Source of the DNA: Bimastos eiseni
Taxonomy: Eukaryota; Annelida; Clitellata; Crassiclitellata; Lumbricidae
Length of the DNA stretch: 64,000 bases
Assembly (NCBI GenBank): GCA_959347315.1
Contig: OY365807.1
Span: 10,750,192-10,814,191, forward strand
Direction: 5' to 3'
Under the pieces are notes generated by a model. It made no database searches. It was not told where the DNA came from and saw only the letters and a program-made list of their open reading frames with translations. How positions within the stretch are numbered: position 1 is the stretch's first letter; every line of letters begins with the position of its first letter. Positions 1-13,439 of the stretch are shown here, piece by piece. The translations under genes were made by a program, and so were the position numbers.

Positions 1-329
1 TTATTATTATTATTATTATACATATATGTTTCACATTATGCTGTTATCGCCCATGATGAGCTAATGGAGTGTTGGCAATGTCCCGAAGAGGCAGACTGCG
101 TTCCCACGCTGAAGAACAACTGAGATACGTTGGAACAGAAATGACGTCTCCATTGGATCGTGGGTGCAGCACTCGTTCGACTACCCAACTCTGAGATGAA
201 CTGCAGTCCTTCACTGCTCCAAGTGCCGCCGGATTCCAAGGAGAGGGCTACGAAGTCGTGGGTGTTGGTTATGGTGGAATACTTGGCCCTCTTCGTCTTA
301 GCTGCGCGTTCGTTATTATAATAACATAA

Positions 330-376
<47 letters not shown>

Positions 377-1180
377 TTCATTGGCATTGCCAACGGATCC
401 GTCATCAGGCTATCTGGGTCGCCGCTTGTCAGTGGATTGTAATCTTGACATAGTGATTATTGTTATTATTATTATTGTTATTATTATTTACTGTTTACCA
501 GTGAAAATCAAGGGTCGGACATCATTTTAATCTTGCTACAGTGATGCGTTAGCAACTAAATAACCGTGTGCACATTACACGATGTATAACTCATTAAAGC
601 TTTTTAAACGTATTACCAACGGCCCTAGCTGTTAAATCGTGAAAAATGAAAGGTCGTTCAGCTATCTATCTTTGCATTCGGTCACGATTCAATCGTAACT
701 GCCATTCCTCTCGTGTTTCATCCAAAAAATTTCCATTTTATTTTAATAACTGCACATTTATTTACATTACACGTAGTATTTATTTTTAATGAATGCAAAT
801 ATACTTACATAGGCGTCGAAAAACTTTTTAAACGCCCGTTTATTTAGGCCTACATATAGGCGTAAGATGGTTGCAAGAGCACCGCGTGAGGTGTTATTTA
901 GACAACAACACCGCATGCAGGAAGGTTTGTGCAGAGGACTTGTGAATCTGGTCAAAAGTGAAACGTTAGGTCATGACGGACAAACACGTGACTTAGGTAA
1001 TTATTATTGTTGTTTATTATTCTTATCATTAAGCCTACAATTAGTTTATTAATGCAAATTTTATTATTATTTTTATTTTTACTATAATCATTATTATTGC
1101 TTTGTTTACTGTTATTGTTATTATTATTATCGCTATTATTATTATTAATTTATTACTATTTAAAATAATTGCATTTTGCA
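1..1180. repeat. AT-rich intergenic DNA with TTA tracts
   Basis: TTA/ATT tracts at 1-19, 332-378, 455-488 and 1055-1150. Nothing else recognised; no gene. Confidence 0.7.
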
Positions 1181-1899
1181 GATGAGCAACGTAATGAATT
1201 GTTGCTCAGTAGTATAATCAGCTGTTAAGCAATTATGTTCACCGTTAGGCCTACTGCGGCTAAACGCAACACTCATTGTAGGCAACAGGGACTGCATGGT
1301 GTCTTTTATGATTAGACGGCCTCTATCATGGATCACTCCAGCCGCATTAGCACAGTGCGATGAAGACTGGGTTAGACATCTTCAATTACCAGATACATTG
1401 TCTGAAGCCACTGACATCATTCGAGCCTTAAAGCAAAAACATCTGGGTTACCTCTGATGTCTCTATGGCTCGCAAACATCAATGTCTAGTGAGCATTGAG
1501 GCGTTGAATTAGATAATACAGTGTTCCATTCTAGTTAACTGTTACCAAAGGGCCTACAGTGGTATGAAGCAGTCATGGTGTTAGCAGACACTAAATATCT
1601 TTGATGAAGACTACATCAACTGCACTTAATTATCAAAGAAATCGTATAGGCCGGTGTTTTCAACCTCTTTGCCACACAATGATCGTAAGGCATCTTTCAT
1701 ATGAGTTGATGGTGTGATCCATATATATATATATATATATAAACGATGTATTGTGTGTATTAACATACATGTGCATATAATATAGATATATGCATGCATG
1801 CATGTAAGTTACATGTATTGTATAATGTATATATGTATGTAGATGAGAGCTTTGGTGTCTGTGTGCATATAAATCTGTTGCTACATATATAAGTATAGG

Positions 1900-2160
1900 A
1901 TTGGCAATGCGGTAGGGCAGCTCTTCAAGTGCAGTGGTTGGATTGAGGAAGGCTTACTTTCCCTCTCTCCCGGGGGTTGAATCTCCATTTCCGACGAATC
2001 TCCTTGTCACTCCGTCAATCAAACCGTCGCAGAATACCGTTGGCACCTAGTGCGCCGATTAGCAATTGCAGATGCGCGGAAACTGATAAACCGCACCTGA
2101 TGCGATCATAAAATTGAAAACCGTGGACGAAGCTAATGAAGAGAGTAAATCATATATGTA
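1900..2160 (+). repeat. Possible tRNA-derived SINE
   Basis: Box A-like tggcaatgcggtagggc near 1902 and box B-like gggggttgaatctcc near 1973 are spaced about 70 bases, wide for a tRNA head. No A-rich tail is obvious. Tentative. Confidence 0.3.
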
Positions 2161-4785
2161 GTCTCTTTATGTCTCGCTGTTCGGGTTCTCGTAAAGGTGG
2201 GAAATTAACCAATGAGTAAGATTAACTCCTGCGAAATCACATGTTGAAGAAAGATCTTGCTGAGAAATACCCAGAAATCGTTGCAAGCATCGGAACCTAT
2301 TTAGATGCAACATCGATTGTGTTGGATAACCTATGCCAGAGTGCTAGAATGGGGTGGTCTGTAATGCACTGGATTGAAATAGGAAAGAAATATTGATACA
2401 AAATGGAATGGAAAATAGAATGTGATGTAATTTCTCAGCGCCCTCAAAGCCCACGCGGGATTTGGTAAGGTAGATTGGATAGGATTGTGTTACAGACGAG
2501 ATATTCGCGTGCTTAAATCGCGTTCATTTAACGTGTCCATTCACTCCCACCCTGTTCTCTGGCCACATAGACCACTAGTTTCGCCCTTTCATTTTTCCGT
2601 CAGGTAATCTGGCAATTTGCCGGATTTGGTCGGATGTACTAATTAAATATTTTTATCGGAGCCAAGATGGCGTCTATCCGAAACCAGCGCAAGCATCGCC
2701 GCCATCTCGATCACTCCATTTTTTCTTTCTTTGCGACCGGCATGCCTTGCGGCAAGAGAGACGCCGCGGTCTTAGTTCAGATAAATCACTCGCATCTATT
2801 TTAATAATTGATCTATGACACGTCTGTTCTTCTTACGGTTCTTAAGTAGAGACGTGCACTTAACCTTCGCTATAATTCGTAATGTCGTCTTCAGTTACTG
2901 AAACGAGGCTGTGCGAAAGTTCAACAGAAGCAGCATGCGCCTTTTGTAGAGACCACGAGGTCTGTCACTATGACTACGACTGCATTTTGAAGCAAAGAAG
3001 CAATCTCAGATAAATCTATAGGGTCCATAACAAACAAATCACTTGGGACAGAGGCAATGTGTATGATAATCAGATAAAAATCCAAAATGTCGTTCATTCA
3101 TGCAGTTCCTAAATTAGTCATTCAGTCGTTCATTCATCCTGAGCAAGTTTTAGATTCACTTCTTCTTAGTTTATACTGTTGGCTTCTACTCGTCCATTAA
3201 ATCTTCTCTACTTCTTCTCACCACTACCCTGTGTCAGGAAAATGAAATCCATTTCGTAATGCGACAGTAACCAATAAATGTTCATCGTTTTTATCAATTT
3301 TGAAACCATTTAGATTAAATCCAGTCAAAACTATTAGAAAAACCGTATTTTATGAATGGCCTCGTTAAAATTACGTCATTATGACACCTTTACACTGCAG
3401 ATTTTGAAAACCTAATTCAGAGCCGACTTGGGGGCATCGTGACGTCCCCACAAATTTGAGGTGGAGAATGGAGTTGCTTCTGTCCTCCATGCTTATTTTT
3501 ATAAATATTTATTAAATATCTTACATTTTCTCTGGGTTTTCCGCTGTTTATTCTTTTATTTTTTTGCGTCCATGTTTGGGAAGTCACTGTGCACAATCGC
3601 ATGCGTTCTTCGAAAGAAGTGAGTTCAATGCTTGATAAACACTGTGGAATATTGATTGAGTGGTTGCACTATATATATGATTGACATAGTGTGACTGTTG
3701 TCGGTTTGCAAACTAATTAAGTGCTCTTCTATAACTCCTGAGTAGTTTATCTATACCTGTCTTAAAAATTCAGAATTTGAGTTTCCACCTATTGGGTCTC
3801 CTTTGCGGAATTTGGTCATTCACCTACCCATTTCTATGTATAAGTGTTCTATTGCATTCTGTGTGTTTCCATAGCAACCCCACGTTTTTAACACTGGCAG
3901 CGCCGCGGTTGGGTTTCTGTGTTATGTTGCGCTAGTATGCCCTGGTGAGTAATGGTAAGTTGGAGGCTTGTGTACAGCACAAGTCCCTCTGAATACATTT
4001 CATCACTGCTAACCGGTGAACTAGCGGAATTTTTGCCAGTGGAGTATAGCTTCTGTGTTGTGTGCTCTTGAGGGTATGCCATCAGATGAGATGTTGCCTA
4101 TTGTTTCGTTGTTATTCGTTGAAAGTAATTTCAAAAACTTGGTTGGAACCCGTCTAAATTTCAGACGAATCAACAATAAATATATTATCTTCTTCGATCT
4201 GTCCCTTAAAATCAGTCCCCACATATGCTAAAAGCGAAACGGTTGGAAAATGGCGTTCAACCAAGAAGACAGTTTTTAATACAATTTCTACGGAAAAGTA
4301 AATATTGCGGGGCAAGAAAGAAAATCTCCGGATAAGCGTTGGATGGACATTAGACAGTCTAAAAATGCTTCTAAGAAAAATTGATCCAACTTAATCGTCT
4401 AAGCGTCGCGCGGATATTGGTAGAGATTGAACAGGATAAAAGAAGTCATGATCATTTTCTAGTAATTTCTGTAACACCCTAAGAAGTCTCTTTTCTGGCC
4501 ACAGTGTATAATATTTTTCCTATAATCCCCCCTATTGAAAAGTTTTATCTATTTACTCAGTCTGTTATAGATGGAAATACATTTAGCAAAATTTGTATAA
4601 AGCACTAATCAGTTTTAGATGCTCGTCAGACATATTTGCATAGGTGAAGGAGGAGGTGCTTTCCTTTCCTGAAATTCACAGATGTCTGTATTTATGTATC
4701 TAGAATCCTAAACTTATACATACATTCTTAATCGTTATCTCTAAATGCTTAAATCGCGACTCAACAGCCAAGCGTAAGCTCATTC
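2160..4785. other. Intergenic, no gene recognised
   Basis: CpG-replete unique-looking DNA. Around 2663 an aagATGGCGTC and at 2699 a cgCCATCTCG resemble YY1 elements in opposite orientations; no exon could be tied to them. Confidence 0.5.
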
Positions 4786-4789
4786 ACGA

Positions 4790-5300
4790 TTCAGACGGGT
4801 TGTCCAGAGGTATCCGAGAGGTTTAGGTCCCGCTTCCAGTAGGGTCAGAGAGATCAGCGTATCTTGTTAAGGTGATTGACGTTTAGGGCGAGAGTTGACA
4901 GACGGAGGATCGAATGAGTCAGAGAATGAGCCAGAGAAGAGATGTCATTTCAGTTTTGAGTGCAATGCAGAATGATAGACAGAGGAGATCCTGAGGCAGA
5001 TGGTGGTTCGTGATTGGCAATGATGATGGCTTAATCCAACATTTATGAGATTCAGGAAGCAAATCATTCCAGAAGCGTGTTGCAGTGTCGGATATATGGC
5101 TCGGTTGAAGAACATGAGTTATAACTTATAAGTATTGACCGACGGTCGAAGAAGACTGAAATAGCATGTTGATCGGGTAGAACGGCTTAATTGGCTGGAT
5201 GGTGAAATGTTTGGAGCATTGTAGGAGGTTGTAGGTTAGTGGAAGCACTTTGGAGTGGACTCGCTCTTGGTTTTTTTACCAGCGGAATGATTTAAGGATG
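4790..5300 (-). pseudogene. CR1/L2-like LINE C-terminal fragment
   Basis: Homologous along its length to 28906-29240 plus 29560-29650 (shared blocks such as gagatgtcatttcagttttgag/gagatgacactttagttctgag and ttgtaggttagtgg). Minus-strand translation includes TATRFWNDLLPES and RVHSKVLPLTYNLL. Confidence 0.65.
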
Positions 5301-5303
5301 GGA

Positions 5304-5308
<5 letters not shown>

Positions 5309-5367
<59 letters not shown>
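5309..5367. repeat. AT dinucleotide tract
   Basis: About 29 AT units, uninterrupted. Confidence 0.95.
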
Positions 5368-5369
<2 letters not shown>

Positions 5370-6380
5370 GAGGCTTTGGCTTTCTGATGACAAAATTAAT
5401 GGGCTTGAATTCGAATTTAGTACAGATGCCAGTACGTGTTTATATTAGTGTAAGTACACAAGGGCACGATGTCTATACAGCAGACGCTAGGTGGCCGTCA
5501 CGCATCTAAACCTTTCGGTGTAACTATGGTCTTTGTAAATTAATATGGTAGGCATCCAACTGAACCACAGATCGGTGGATTGAACGCGACGCATTCGGCA
5601 TCGAATTAGCCTATAGTCTAATGGAATAGGATTCCCGTAGTTCCGACTTTCCACTTCACTTAAAGCTTTCCACTTCAGTTGCGCGGCCGTATTTATATAT
5701 TCTTGGACGACACGCGGTTTCCAAGTTCCAACCTGGTCGGAATTCTTCATCTGGCATTGGCTGATCGTCGGACGCAGTGGGCGATAATAGATGTAAATGA
5801 AGTAACACGACGTGGGTTTATCTGAGCAATGCAGCGGATATGTGTACCCGAGATAAGGTTTATATAACCCCGGTCGTGTTTCGACGATGAGACGACATCT
5901 TGACATACACGGCGCCTCGCCAAATGACATTAGTCGACTTTTATTCACCTAGTTATACGCTTTGGGGCATCTGTACGCGCCGTCGTTTTCGCACAGAACC
6001 ACCGAACATGCCCCGTATATAATCGGGTGACGAGCAGCTGAAATGCAGACGCCAGGGCGACGGACGCATCCGGAATGTTTCCTTAGACCGGTCGGCCATG
6101 TCTGGCTGATGCTGATGCTGGCGATCTGGAGTGGAAAGATGAGACTATATAAAGGATGCACGCTGAGCATATTTGACGATGGAATTGTTCCGGGAAAGAC
6201 AATATTTAGTTATCCATTACCAAAGTCTGGAATTTATCTCAGTATACATATATCCTATATCAAAGCTCTGGAATTCAATTGGAGTTTCAATAGCTGTCAA
6301 TTGCAAGTTTATTATACAAATAATAGGCTTAAGCAGGATGGCTGTTAGCGATATTGGCAGGACGTCAGCTTATTCACTGG
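5370..6380. other. Intergenic GC-richer block with open frames and TATA-like boxes
   Basis: Holds a 153-residue minus-strand open frame (5487-5948), another at 5949-6170 and a plus-strand one (6043-6348). No family recognised in any, and composition is unremarkable. TATATAAAG at 6146-6154 and, on the minus strand, TTATATAAAC near 5860 resemble TATA boxes. An old LTR or a lineage-specific gene are possibilities without support. Confidence 0.25.
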
Positions 6381-6705
6381 CGTTGCATTGCGTTGAATCA
6401 GTTGGTCTTTGCCGGAGATATCGGATGGAGGAGATTCGAGTCCGTTTCCAGTCAGCAGAGCAACTGCTAAGGCTGGTTTCGCTTATAGGTCGAGATCGCT
6501 TGGGAGGCGGAAACAGATGAATGGTAGTAGGAATTATTGAAGAGATGGGGCTTAAATTTTGAGTGGAAAACCAGACGGATGGTGGATAAAGAAGCCTGAG
6601 ATAGATGATGGTGGATGAGCGACAAATGATGGAGCTCGTTCCAGAGTCGCGGTACAGTGTGGTTAATGAGTTGGTTGGAGTGGTGAGTACACTGAATTGC
6701 GACTC
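6380..6705 (-). pseudogene. CR1/L2-like LINE C-terminal fragment, 3' part
   Basis: Same block order as the copies at 4.8 and 28.9 kb (ttgaagagatggggcttaaa, tgagcgacaaatgatggagc, ttccagagtcgcggtacagt). Its upstream continuation is at about 7175-7290, with another repeat inserted between. Confidence 0.55.
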
Positions 6706-6764
6706 GAGGTCAGGAAAGACTTAAGCAGAAAGGTATACAAGTATATAGGTTTATTGATAAACTA

Positions 6765-7170
6765 GTTGGAGTACCCAGCGTTGCCTGGGTTAAGAAATAT
6801 TGAGAATGGAAATTGACCCCTGGATATCCTTCCACAGGTGTGCCTGTCTTTCGTGTTTGCGAGGTTTTGTTGCTTTGCCAAGTGTAGTACATCGGAACCT
6901 GTGAGAACAGTAGTGACTGTTGGCGACTGCGAAGGAAACTTGCCTTTTATGTGGACTCCTTGGGGTAGTTGTTGGACTCATGAGAGTGGTTTTTAGCCCT
7001 GGAAACCAGAAAGACGGCGGCCGCGGGGTTCACGAACCTCTCTACTGAATGTCCCAGGTGTTCCCGAGCCAACGGACAAGGTTTCGAGTGAATAGCTCTA
7101 AAACTGTGCAAATGCATAGCCGGACAGACAGACAGACACACGGAATCTTATCTTTATTTATATAAATAAT
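6765..7170. repeat. Repeat beginning with ACCCAG-CTGGGT palindrome, inserted in a LINE relic
   Basis: Starts near tacccagcgttgcctgggt and ends cagacagacagacacacgga then tctttatttatataaat. The start and end resemble a widespread invertebrate repeat type with a near-palindromic ACCCGGCGTTGCCCGGGT head; that resemblance is from memory. It interrupts the LINE relic at 6380-7290. Confidence 0.4.
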
Positions 7171-7174
7171 CAAC

Positions 7175-7290
7175 TGGATGGAGGTTCTCGATGAAAGGCC
7201 TGCTTAGGCTGAAGGTATTGCAAGGATTTGTAGGTTAATGACAAGACTTTGAAGTAGATTCGCTATAGGATATCAGCTGATGGAGTGAGT
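7175..7290 (-). pseudogene. CR1/L2-like LINE fragment, upstream continuation of the 6.4 kb copy
   Basis: Contains aaggatttgtaggttaatga and gaagtagattcgctataggatatcagctgatgg-like blocks matching 5210-5300 and 29585-29650. Confidence 0.5.
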
Positions 7291-8089
7291 TAAATATGGA
7301 AATGACATAGATTCGGTCTAATTGGTCTGCCTCCTGGAAGAGTAGAGCAGCAGCTGCAGCCTGAGCTCATGACCTTTCTTTTTATCTTATCCATTATGGA
7401 AGCGCTAGATAAAAATGATCGCTTGTAATCAGTGAGGATTGCTTCCCAGGAAAATCTCCCTCAGGCACTTTATAAATTCGATTCTGCTATTACAATTACA
7501 AGTGACGTTGAGATTCGTTCAGTAGGTTAGTTTTCGGCTGTTATTTCGTCCATTCAGCGATCCCTTAGGAACTGTTCAGACAGGCACGGATACCTATTGT
7601 GTATGTCGTGTTTATTGGTGCGCATAAAAGGGCGTTCTGATGAATAATTGATGATGGGAGCCGCCAATGCAAATTGAAGTCCAGTGTTCCTAGATCTATT
7701 GTTGCGGACGTGTTTATACGTTGAGACACAGAAAGCCAAAGACACACGCACAGAGAGAGACAGACATACAGAGAGAGAAAGAGTGAGACAGAGAGAGAGA
7801 GAGAGACTGCTGGTCGCTTGGACTTGACGAATGTCGGGTGAGATCCAGGAATAGAACGGATCAAAGGACTCGTCGACTATAAAACCTGCTACGCGTAGTA
7901 TACATCTTTCATCTTTCGACTCTCATGACTGGTGCTTTGATAATTAATCATAACTATCGCCTTGATTGTCACAACTGTTTTTGTCCCGGTTGCTTTGATT
8001 AAATTTTATAACTGTTACTAACAGTGGCTTCTTGACTCGACGAGGATTGGCCTAATTATGATATGATATAACTAGCGCCTTTAAAATAT

Positions 8090-8760
8090 CTGTTGGAAGT
8101 CGTTATGCTGTTGATGGAATCCCAGAGGAGTTGGTGATGCTACTTGAAGATATGTACAGCAAGTCATTGCGTGTAGTCAGAGTGGATAGAGAACTTACAT
8201 AATGGTTTAAGATCACGTTAGTTGTAAGGCAAAGATGCGAATTGACGCCAGAGATTTGTTGAAACTGCTTCTAGAGGCCATGATGAGTCGCGCAATGAAT
8301 TCTGTCGAAGCTGGTGTGACATTACATGGATAGATACTTTAATATCATACTTCACAACCTGCGTTTTGCCGATGATATTGACTTGTTAGCAGAATCGCCA
8401 TACCAACTGCAAAAAACTGACAGACAGTGTACACGATAGTAGTAGAAGGTTCGGACTAAGAATAAATGCGATATAAACCAAGACAATGACCATCGGAAAA
8501 CAACACAAAGAGCTGAAGGTGAGATTTGGAGGGAGAAAAAACGAGCAAGTCACAGAGTGTGTGTACCTGGGAGGAGTAAAAACAGAAAGATGGACAATGC
8601 ACTAAGGACATAAAACGTAGGATTGGCCTGGCATCAGCAATATTTGGCAGACTCAGTAAGATGTGGAAGACTAACAGCCTATCTACAAGAAATTTAATTT
8701 GTACGCGGCATTTTTCACTCCGGTATTGCTGTATGGATCTCAATGCCGGTGCCTGCGGGA
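8090..8760 (+). pseudogene. RTE-like non-LTR retrotransposon reverse transcriptase relic
   Basis: Conceptual translation in shifting frames gives LLEAMMSRAMNSVEAG, the catalytic FADD box (8366-8377; FADDIDLLAES), then SSRRFGLRINAIKT, MTIGKQHKEL and KDIKRRIGLASAIFGRLSKM. This order is that of reverse transcriptase motifs 5 to 7 and the thumb of RTE/BovB-like elements. Several stops and frameshifts make it dead. It is cut at about 8740 by unrelated sequence. Confidence 0.8.
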
Positions 8761-8982
8761 TTATCCTCCGCTTTCTCAGCCTCACCCTAAGGGATACCTG
8801 CCTTGCCTGCTATCGCTTCTGAACCTCCCATGGACTATCCTATGGACAACCCTTCTGATTTGATGCAGCGCTCATCAGAGGCGTCCAGATAGGGGTCCGG
8901 AGACAAATGCCACCAATTTCAGGTAGCTGGGAATATTTTGTGAGTCTTGGGGTGGATGTCTTACCTTCCTGACACTTGGGAA

Positions 8983-9150
8983 CAGAGGAGGTGGCTGTCT
9001 CCATCACTCAGAAGGCATTGACGTCTCTGGCGCTCGTGAATGAGCTGGTGCCCTACGCCTACCTTTCGAGTGGCGATTTAGAAGTCTAGCGATTACGATT
9101 ACGGGATTACTTCTGCGACTCGACTATAGCTGCGTTGCTACGGTGCCTGA
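8983..9150. repeat. Dispersed repeat, copy of the GCTCGTGAATRAGCTGGTG family
   Basis: Contains gctcgtgaatgagctggtg followed by gcgatttagaagtctagcg and attacgattacg. The same order of blocks recurs at 27243-27335. Confidence 0.5.
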
Positions 9151-12100
9151 TCACAGGGTATACATGGGGTACCTGCATCAGCATGCCGCTGCAGGTGCGT
9201 CAAGAGCATGCCGCGTGTAGTTGACGACGATTCAAGTCGAGACTTGTCGAGGCATGCAGACGAAGAAGCCCTGCTGCTGTAGAGAATGCGAGCAATCAAA
9301 CGTGGATCGATGTTACACGAAGCACTAACGACAATTGACTTCTCTCATCTAACAGTTGACGACCAGAAGAAGCATCGATATATTATCATGTAAACTGAGA
9401 GGATGGAAGCGAAAACAAGCGAGGTCTCAGCGACAGGTAGCAACAATAGCGGATATCCTAACTATGCCCGGTAACTTCCATAGGATTTGGATGGCAAAAT
9501 AATATACCATTTTTTAATTCCCTAATTCCAAATACCGCAAGAACTCAACTTAATATTAATACTTAATGCTAATGGGACTAATAGGAATAGTAATGGTAGT
9601 TATAGTAGTAGGTGAAGCAATTGTGATAGCAGCAATGGTATACCTATAGACCTCATAGTAGCATTGGCAAAGTCATAACTTTAGGGCCTATATCCCACAA
9701 AGCGATGGTGGCCAATCCTCTGCACTCCTTCCCTTTCCTCTGCCCTTCCATTTTCAGCACATAAAGCAAGTAAATAAATAAGCTGCCGTCTATACTAGCT
9801 TTACGATATTTTAGAATATAGTTGTTTCCAGCTCTGTACCATAATTATATCGCTCACAGGCCATGTAAACAGTTTTGGTATGTCATCGTATGATGTTCGT
9901 TCGTGATATACAAAGGGTTTAGACTTCAAGTGCTCTCATGTTTGCACGTATAGGTCTATATCTGGCAAATGCGCTGGTTTCCAGTTGCCTAGAATTTTGT
10001 AATTCGATTCTTACCGGCACCAATAAAACATTTTGAAGCTGCAGATAGTTCGACTGGGCGTGCACCACTGTCACAGTCAGGTCCACCGACAGCAGGTGGC
10101 AAATTCCCAAAAGGTCGGGCGATTTTTAAGGACCCAGACAAGTTATGGAAATAATATTATATGATCAGTCACACAAAGTTTCTGAATTATGTCTTTTCAA
10201 TATTATATTACTGACACTCGATCACAATCAGTTTCAATTGTACGCATCTGAATTGCGTCTGAGTTATAATCGTATAACAATTTAAGCTTCGTTTTAATTT
10301 CACAAAAAGTAACGAAGTCCAGAGTTTCAGTGACATCATTGATCTCAGAGAAACCTGGTCAGAACAATATGATACACAAAGCAGCCTCATCACGTAATGT
10401 ACTTACTTACTTACCCATTATATATATGTGTGTGTGCTTAACGCATTTGTTTGAAATGATGGTGGGGACTTCCCTAAGATCATCGGTACAACATAAGGAT
10501 TTAAAACGTCAAATGTATTGCAGAAATTGCGTTAAGTCTTTTACTGTTAATCCTATCGTTTGCCAGAGCCACCGGCGCATTAAGCACTGCAGGCGAGCAT
10601 CAATAAACCTAATTAGCTAATTGTTGGCGTTCAGGTGAGCGCACGTGTTCTGCCACTCTCGCACCGATATAAAACTGCGCGTGTAGGCTTGGCTCACCTG
10701 TAAAGGTCACGAGGGCGTCCGTGTGCCTCGAGCCACCATCACTGCTGCTGACGAGTTCATCGCTTGTCCATTCCTTTATCTTACTCAGGTACAAATTTAG
10801 ACTTATTTCTTTCGCGTCGTTGTAGACACGTACTGCAGCCTCTGGCTTCTCTTCTTGTTTCTTTCATCCGTCGTCTTTCAACCTTACTTCTTCGATGGAT
10901 CGTGAGTTTTCATCGTGATTTCACTCGATAGAGCGACAGTCGATTAATGTCTCAGGATTTTATAACGGAACTATATGAGTCATCAGATCAGTGAAGTTTG
11001 AGTTTCATCACGATTGCTAGGCACTGTTTAACCGCATAATTATAATAATTATAGGCCCCACTAATTATGCATAGAGAATGACGCAATTACTTTTCCGGCA
11101 GCAAAACCAACATTTTGGTCAGGGTAATGGGACATCAATAATACCGGAGTAATGAAGATTTAGCAGACGATAAAACGGCGGTAATGATAATTATTATCGC
11201 TGTGGCTTAGAGCAAAATCTTTGGCTTTGGGCGCTTTCTTGCTATTCCTGCGGACCTGCCATAGAAGAATCATCGTCTGAGGGGCGCTTTCAGCGGCAGA
11301 GTGATGTTGAGGACATTAGACGGAGATTTTATGAAACTTTTGACTATTCGGAAATAGTCAGAACTTGTTCAATGCAAACTTTCATTAAGATTATCTGTTT
11401 CGTGTGTGCGTTTTATTAATTGAATCCGTAATGTGCATTACACATAGAACATGTATACGCCCCGCACATAATGGAGGCGCATGGCCTCCGATGCAGACCA
11501 ATGCTTCATGATGAGATGCGGACGACAACAGTGACCCACATGCAATAGACAACTCCAGCCTGGTGGGGGGAGCATGAGGGGCAGCAGGAACACGACCTAT
11601 TAGAGTCGGTGATGGACCGATTGATTGTCATCGATACCTACCAAATGATGAACCTGCATTCGAACACTTGGAAACCGGGTCACGTGTTGCACCGGTTCCT
11701 TTCTACAATAAAGACGACTCCCTGCATTTCAACGACCACTAAATCGTATATACTATTCCACAGGCAGACAATCTAGCGCCATGTAATGTAATGTAATCAA
11801 GCATTTATATAGCGCCATGTTTTGTGCACCAAAGATCCAAAGTTCGGAAATGCAGCTGACTAAATAAAGAATATAATCACACACTTACTTTAAAGGGCTT
11901 TAAAGTCTAATAGGCGAAAACTATATGCGGTGATGTGATATTATCCTACGGGATTAGTTGGGAATGGGGACTGAGGTGATAACCTGGGGATGGGGACAAA
12001 ACATGCGGGGTGTGGCGGAAATGGAGATGACTTATTTGTTGCGGGGCGGGGTGGAGACGAAATTGTCTTCCTAGATCCCTCTCTGCAGATGCTTTAATCT

Positions 12101-12540
12101 TTTTATGTCTGTGCAAATATGTGTGTAAATTAGTTTAGCGTAAGTTCGGTTGAAGATGTAACACAGGAAATTTTAAAAATCTGTATGTGTGTATACATGT
12201 AAGTGCGCGTATGTTTGTTACTATGTATGGGTAGATGCACGGTTGGCTGTCTGTCTGCCTATGCCTCTTTCTGTGCGTATGTAGGGCCTATGCATAGTGT
12301 GTCCTTCTATACACTTCAGGACATAATTATGTGCTTGTAAAGATATCTCCTGCTTCACCTTTAATTGCCTTTTTGGATTCTGCGGCCCCGCAAGACTCCT
12401 TTCAGTCATCTCTCTTTATCTCTGTGACTTAATTCAACTTTCTTCCTCTACTCTTTCTTATACGATTGTTACGACTGAAGGAATTAAACATAAATTCAAT
12501 TGTAAGCCACTAACCCTATTCTGAAAAACTACATTTTATC
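9150..12540. other. Intergenic, no gene recognised
   Basis: Old repeat debris. A LINE/SINE-tail-like catttatatagcgcc sits at about 11800-11815. No splice-supported exon found. Confidence 0.5.
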
Positions 12541-12574
12541 CATACAGACATGACCCCATATAAGCCTATGGCTT

Positions 12575-12975
12575 ACACTCCTCTGATTACTGACTATAGA
12601 CCAGCCTGCACTTGGAGGTTTTCAATCAAATATGTCGGCGCATGGAATAAAATCGCCGATGAGATGCCTGTATTAAATAGCATTCGCACTTTCAATCTCA
12701 GAGAGACCACCTGCTTATCAATTCGCTTGCACGACATGTATGTGCTGATCCGTCCCTAATTAATTAGTTAAGGTGCCGCATTCTAATCAATTTGTCCAAT
12801 AACCTGCTACTTATTGTTTATTAGAAAATGGCAGACCTGCATGATATGGCGGAACCCTTGGTCATTTAAGGTCTCATTCCACCCTCCATTTAATTGCTCT
12901 ACTTTCTTTATATATTGATATGTATTTGCATTTTCTGTTGTGTTCTGTAGTTGGAACAAATAAATAATAGTTATT
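12575..12975 (+). pseudogene. LINE 3' end with reverse transcriptase C-terminus
   Basis: Translation YRPACTWRFSIKYVGAWNKI...SIRTFNLR resembles the LINE C-terminal pattern FSIKYRGPxxWNxIPxEIR. It is followed by a non-coding 3' region ending aacaaataaataatag. Degenerate. Confidence 0.6.
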
Positions 12976-13177
12976 ATACATATTATTTATATTCACAAGG
13001 GCCTATTAGTCTATTATTTTGACTTAATCGAAAACACGTTCATACTTTGCTTGTCATTCTCAATTTCTACGACAATTCATGCATAATATTATAGTGTATA
13101 GTATACTTTACTGTACCATGCTACACGATACCATGTCAAACCGTGTGATGCCATGTCATGTCATGTTATACCATGTC

Positions 13178-13414
13178 GGTGTGGCACAGTGACCGATCGC
13201 TTAGAGCGGTCAGCCCGTAACGCTCAGTGTGCGCTGAGCGAGCGGGTTCGACCCTCGTCCGGGAAGTCACTGTTTAGGGACCTTGAGCAAGTCCTTCGCG
13301 CACCATTGCTCTGCAGTACAACTGCAATTGCGACGTCGAGGCGTGTGTATGCACTTCTGAGCTAAAGATGTTGAAAGAAGGGCGGTATCAAATTTCAGTA
13401 ATAAGAATAAGAAT
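13178..13414 (+). repeat. tRNA-headed SINE with Deu-type central domain
   Basis: Pol III box A-like TGGCACAGTGACC (13182-13194) and box B GGTTCGACCC (13245-13254) form a tRNA-derived head. The centre at 13281-13316 (CCTTGAGCAAGTCCTT, then CATTGCTCTGCAG) matches the Deu domain known from deuterostome SINEs. The 3' end, ggcggtatcaaattt then a (aataag)n-like tail, resembles the GGCGCTATATAAATTT ending of CR1/L2-like LINEs that mobilise such SINEs. It is inserted within a degenerate CCATGTCATA-type tandem array. Confidence 0.75.
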
Positions 13415-13439
13415 ATCTTAACCAGATTCGAACCTACTT

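Noticed and set aside
2660..2710. Start site of a further gene at the YY1-like motifs
   Set aside because: No exon with splice support could be found nearby.
6765..7170. Hammerhead ribozyme of a Penelope-like element
   Set aside because: I looked for the conserved CTGATGA and GAAA core on both strands and did not find it.
13178..13260. A genuine tRNA gene
   Set aside because: Boxes A and B are present but the sequence does not fold as a cloverleaf by eye and runs into a Deu domain, so it is a SINE head.
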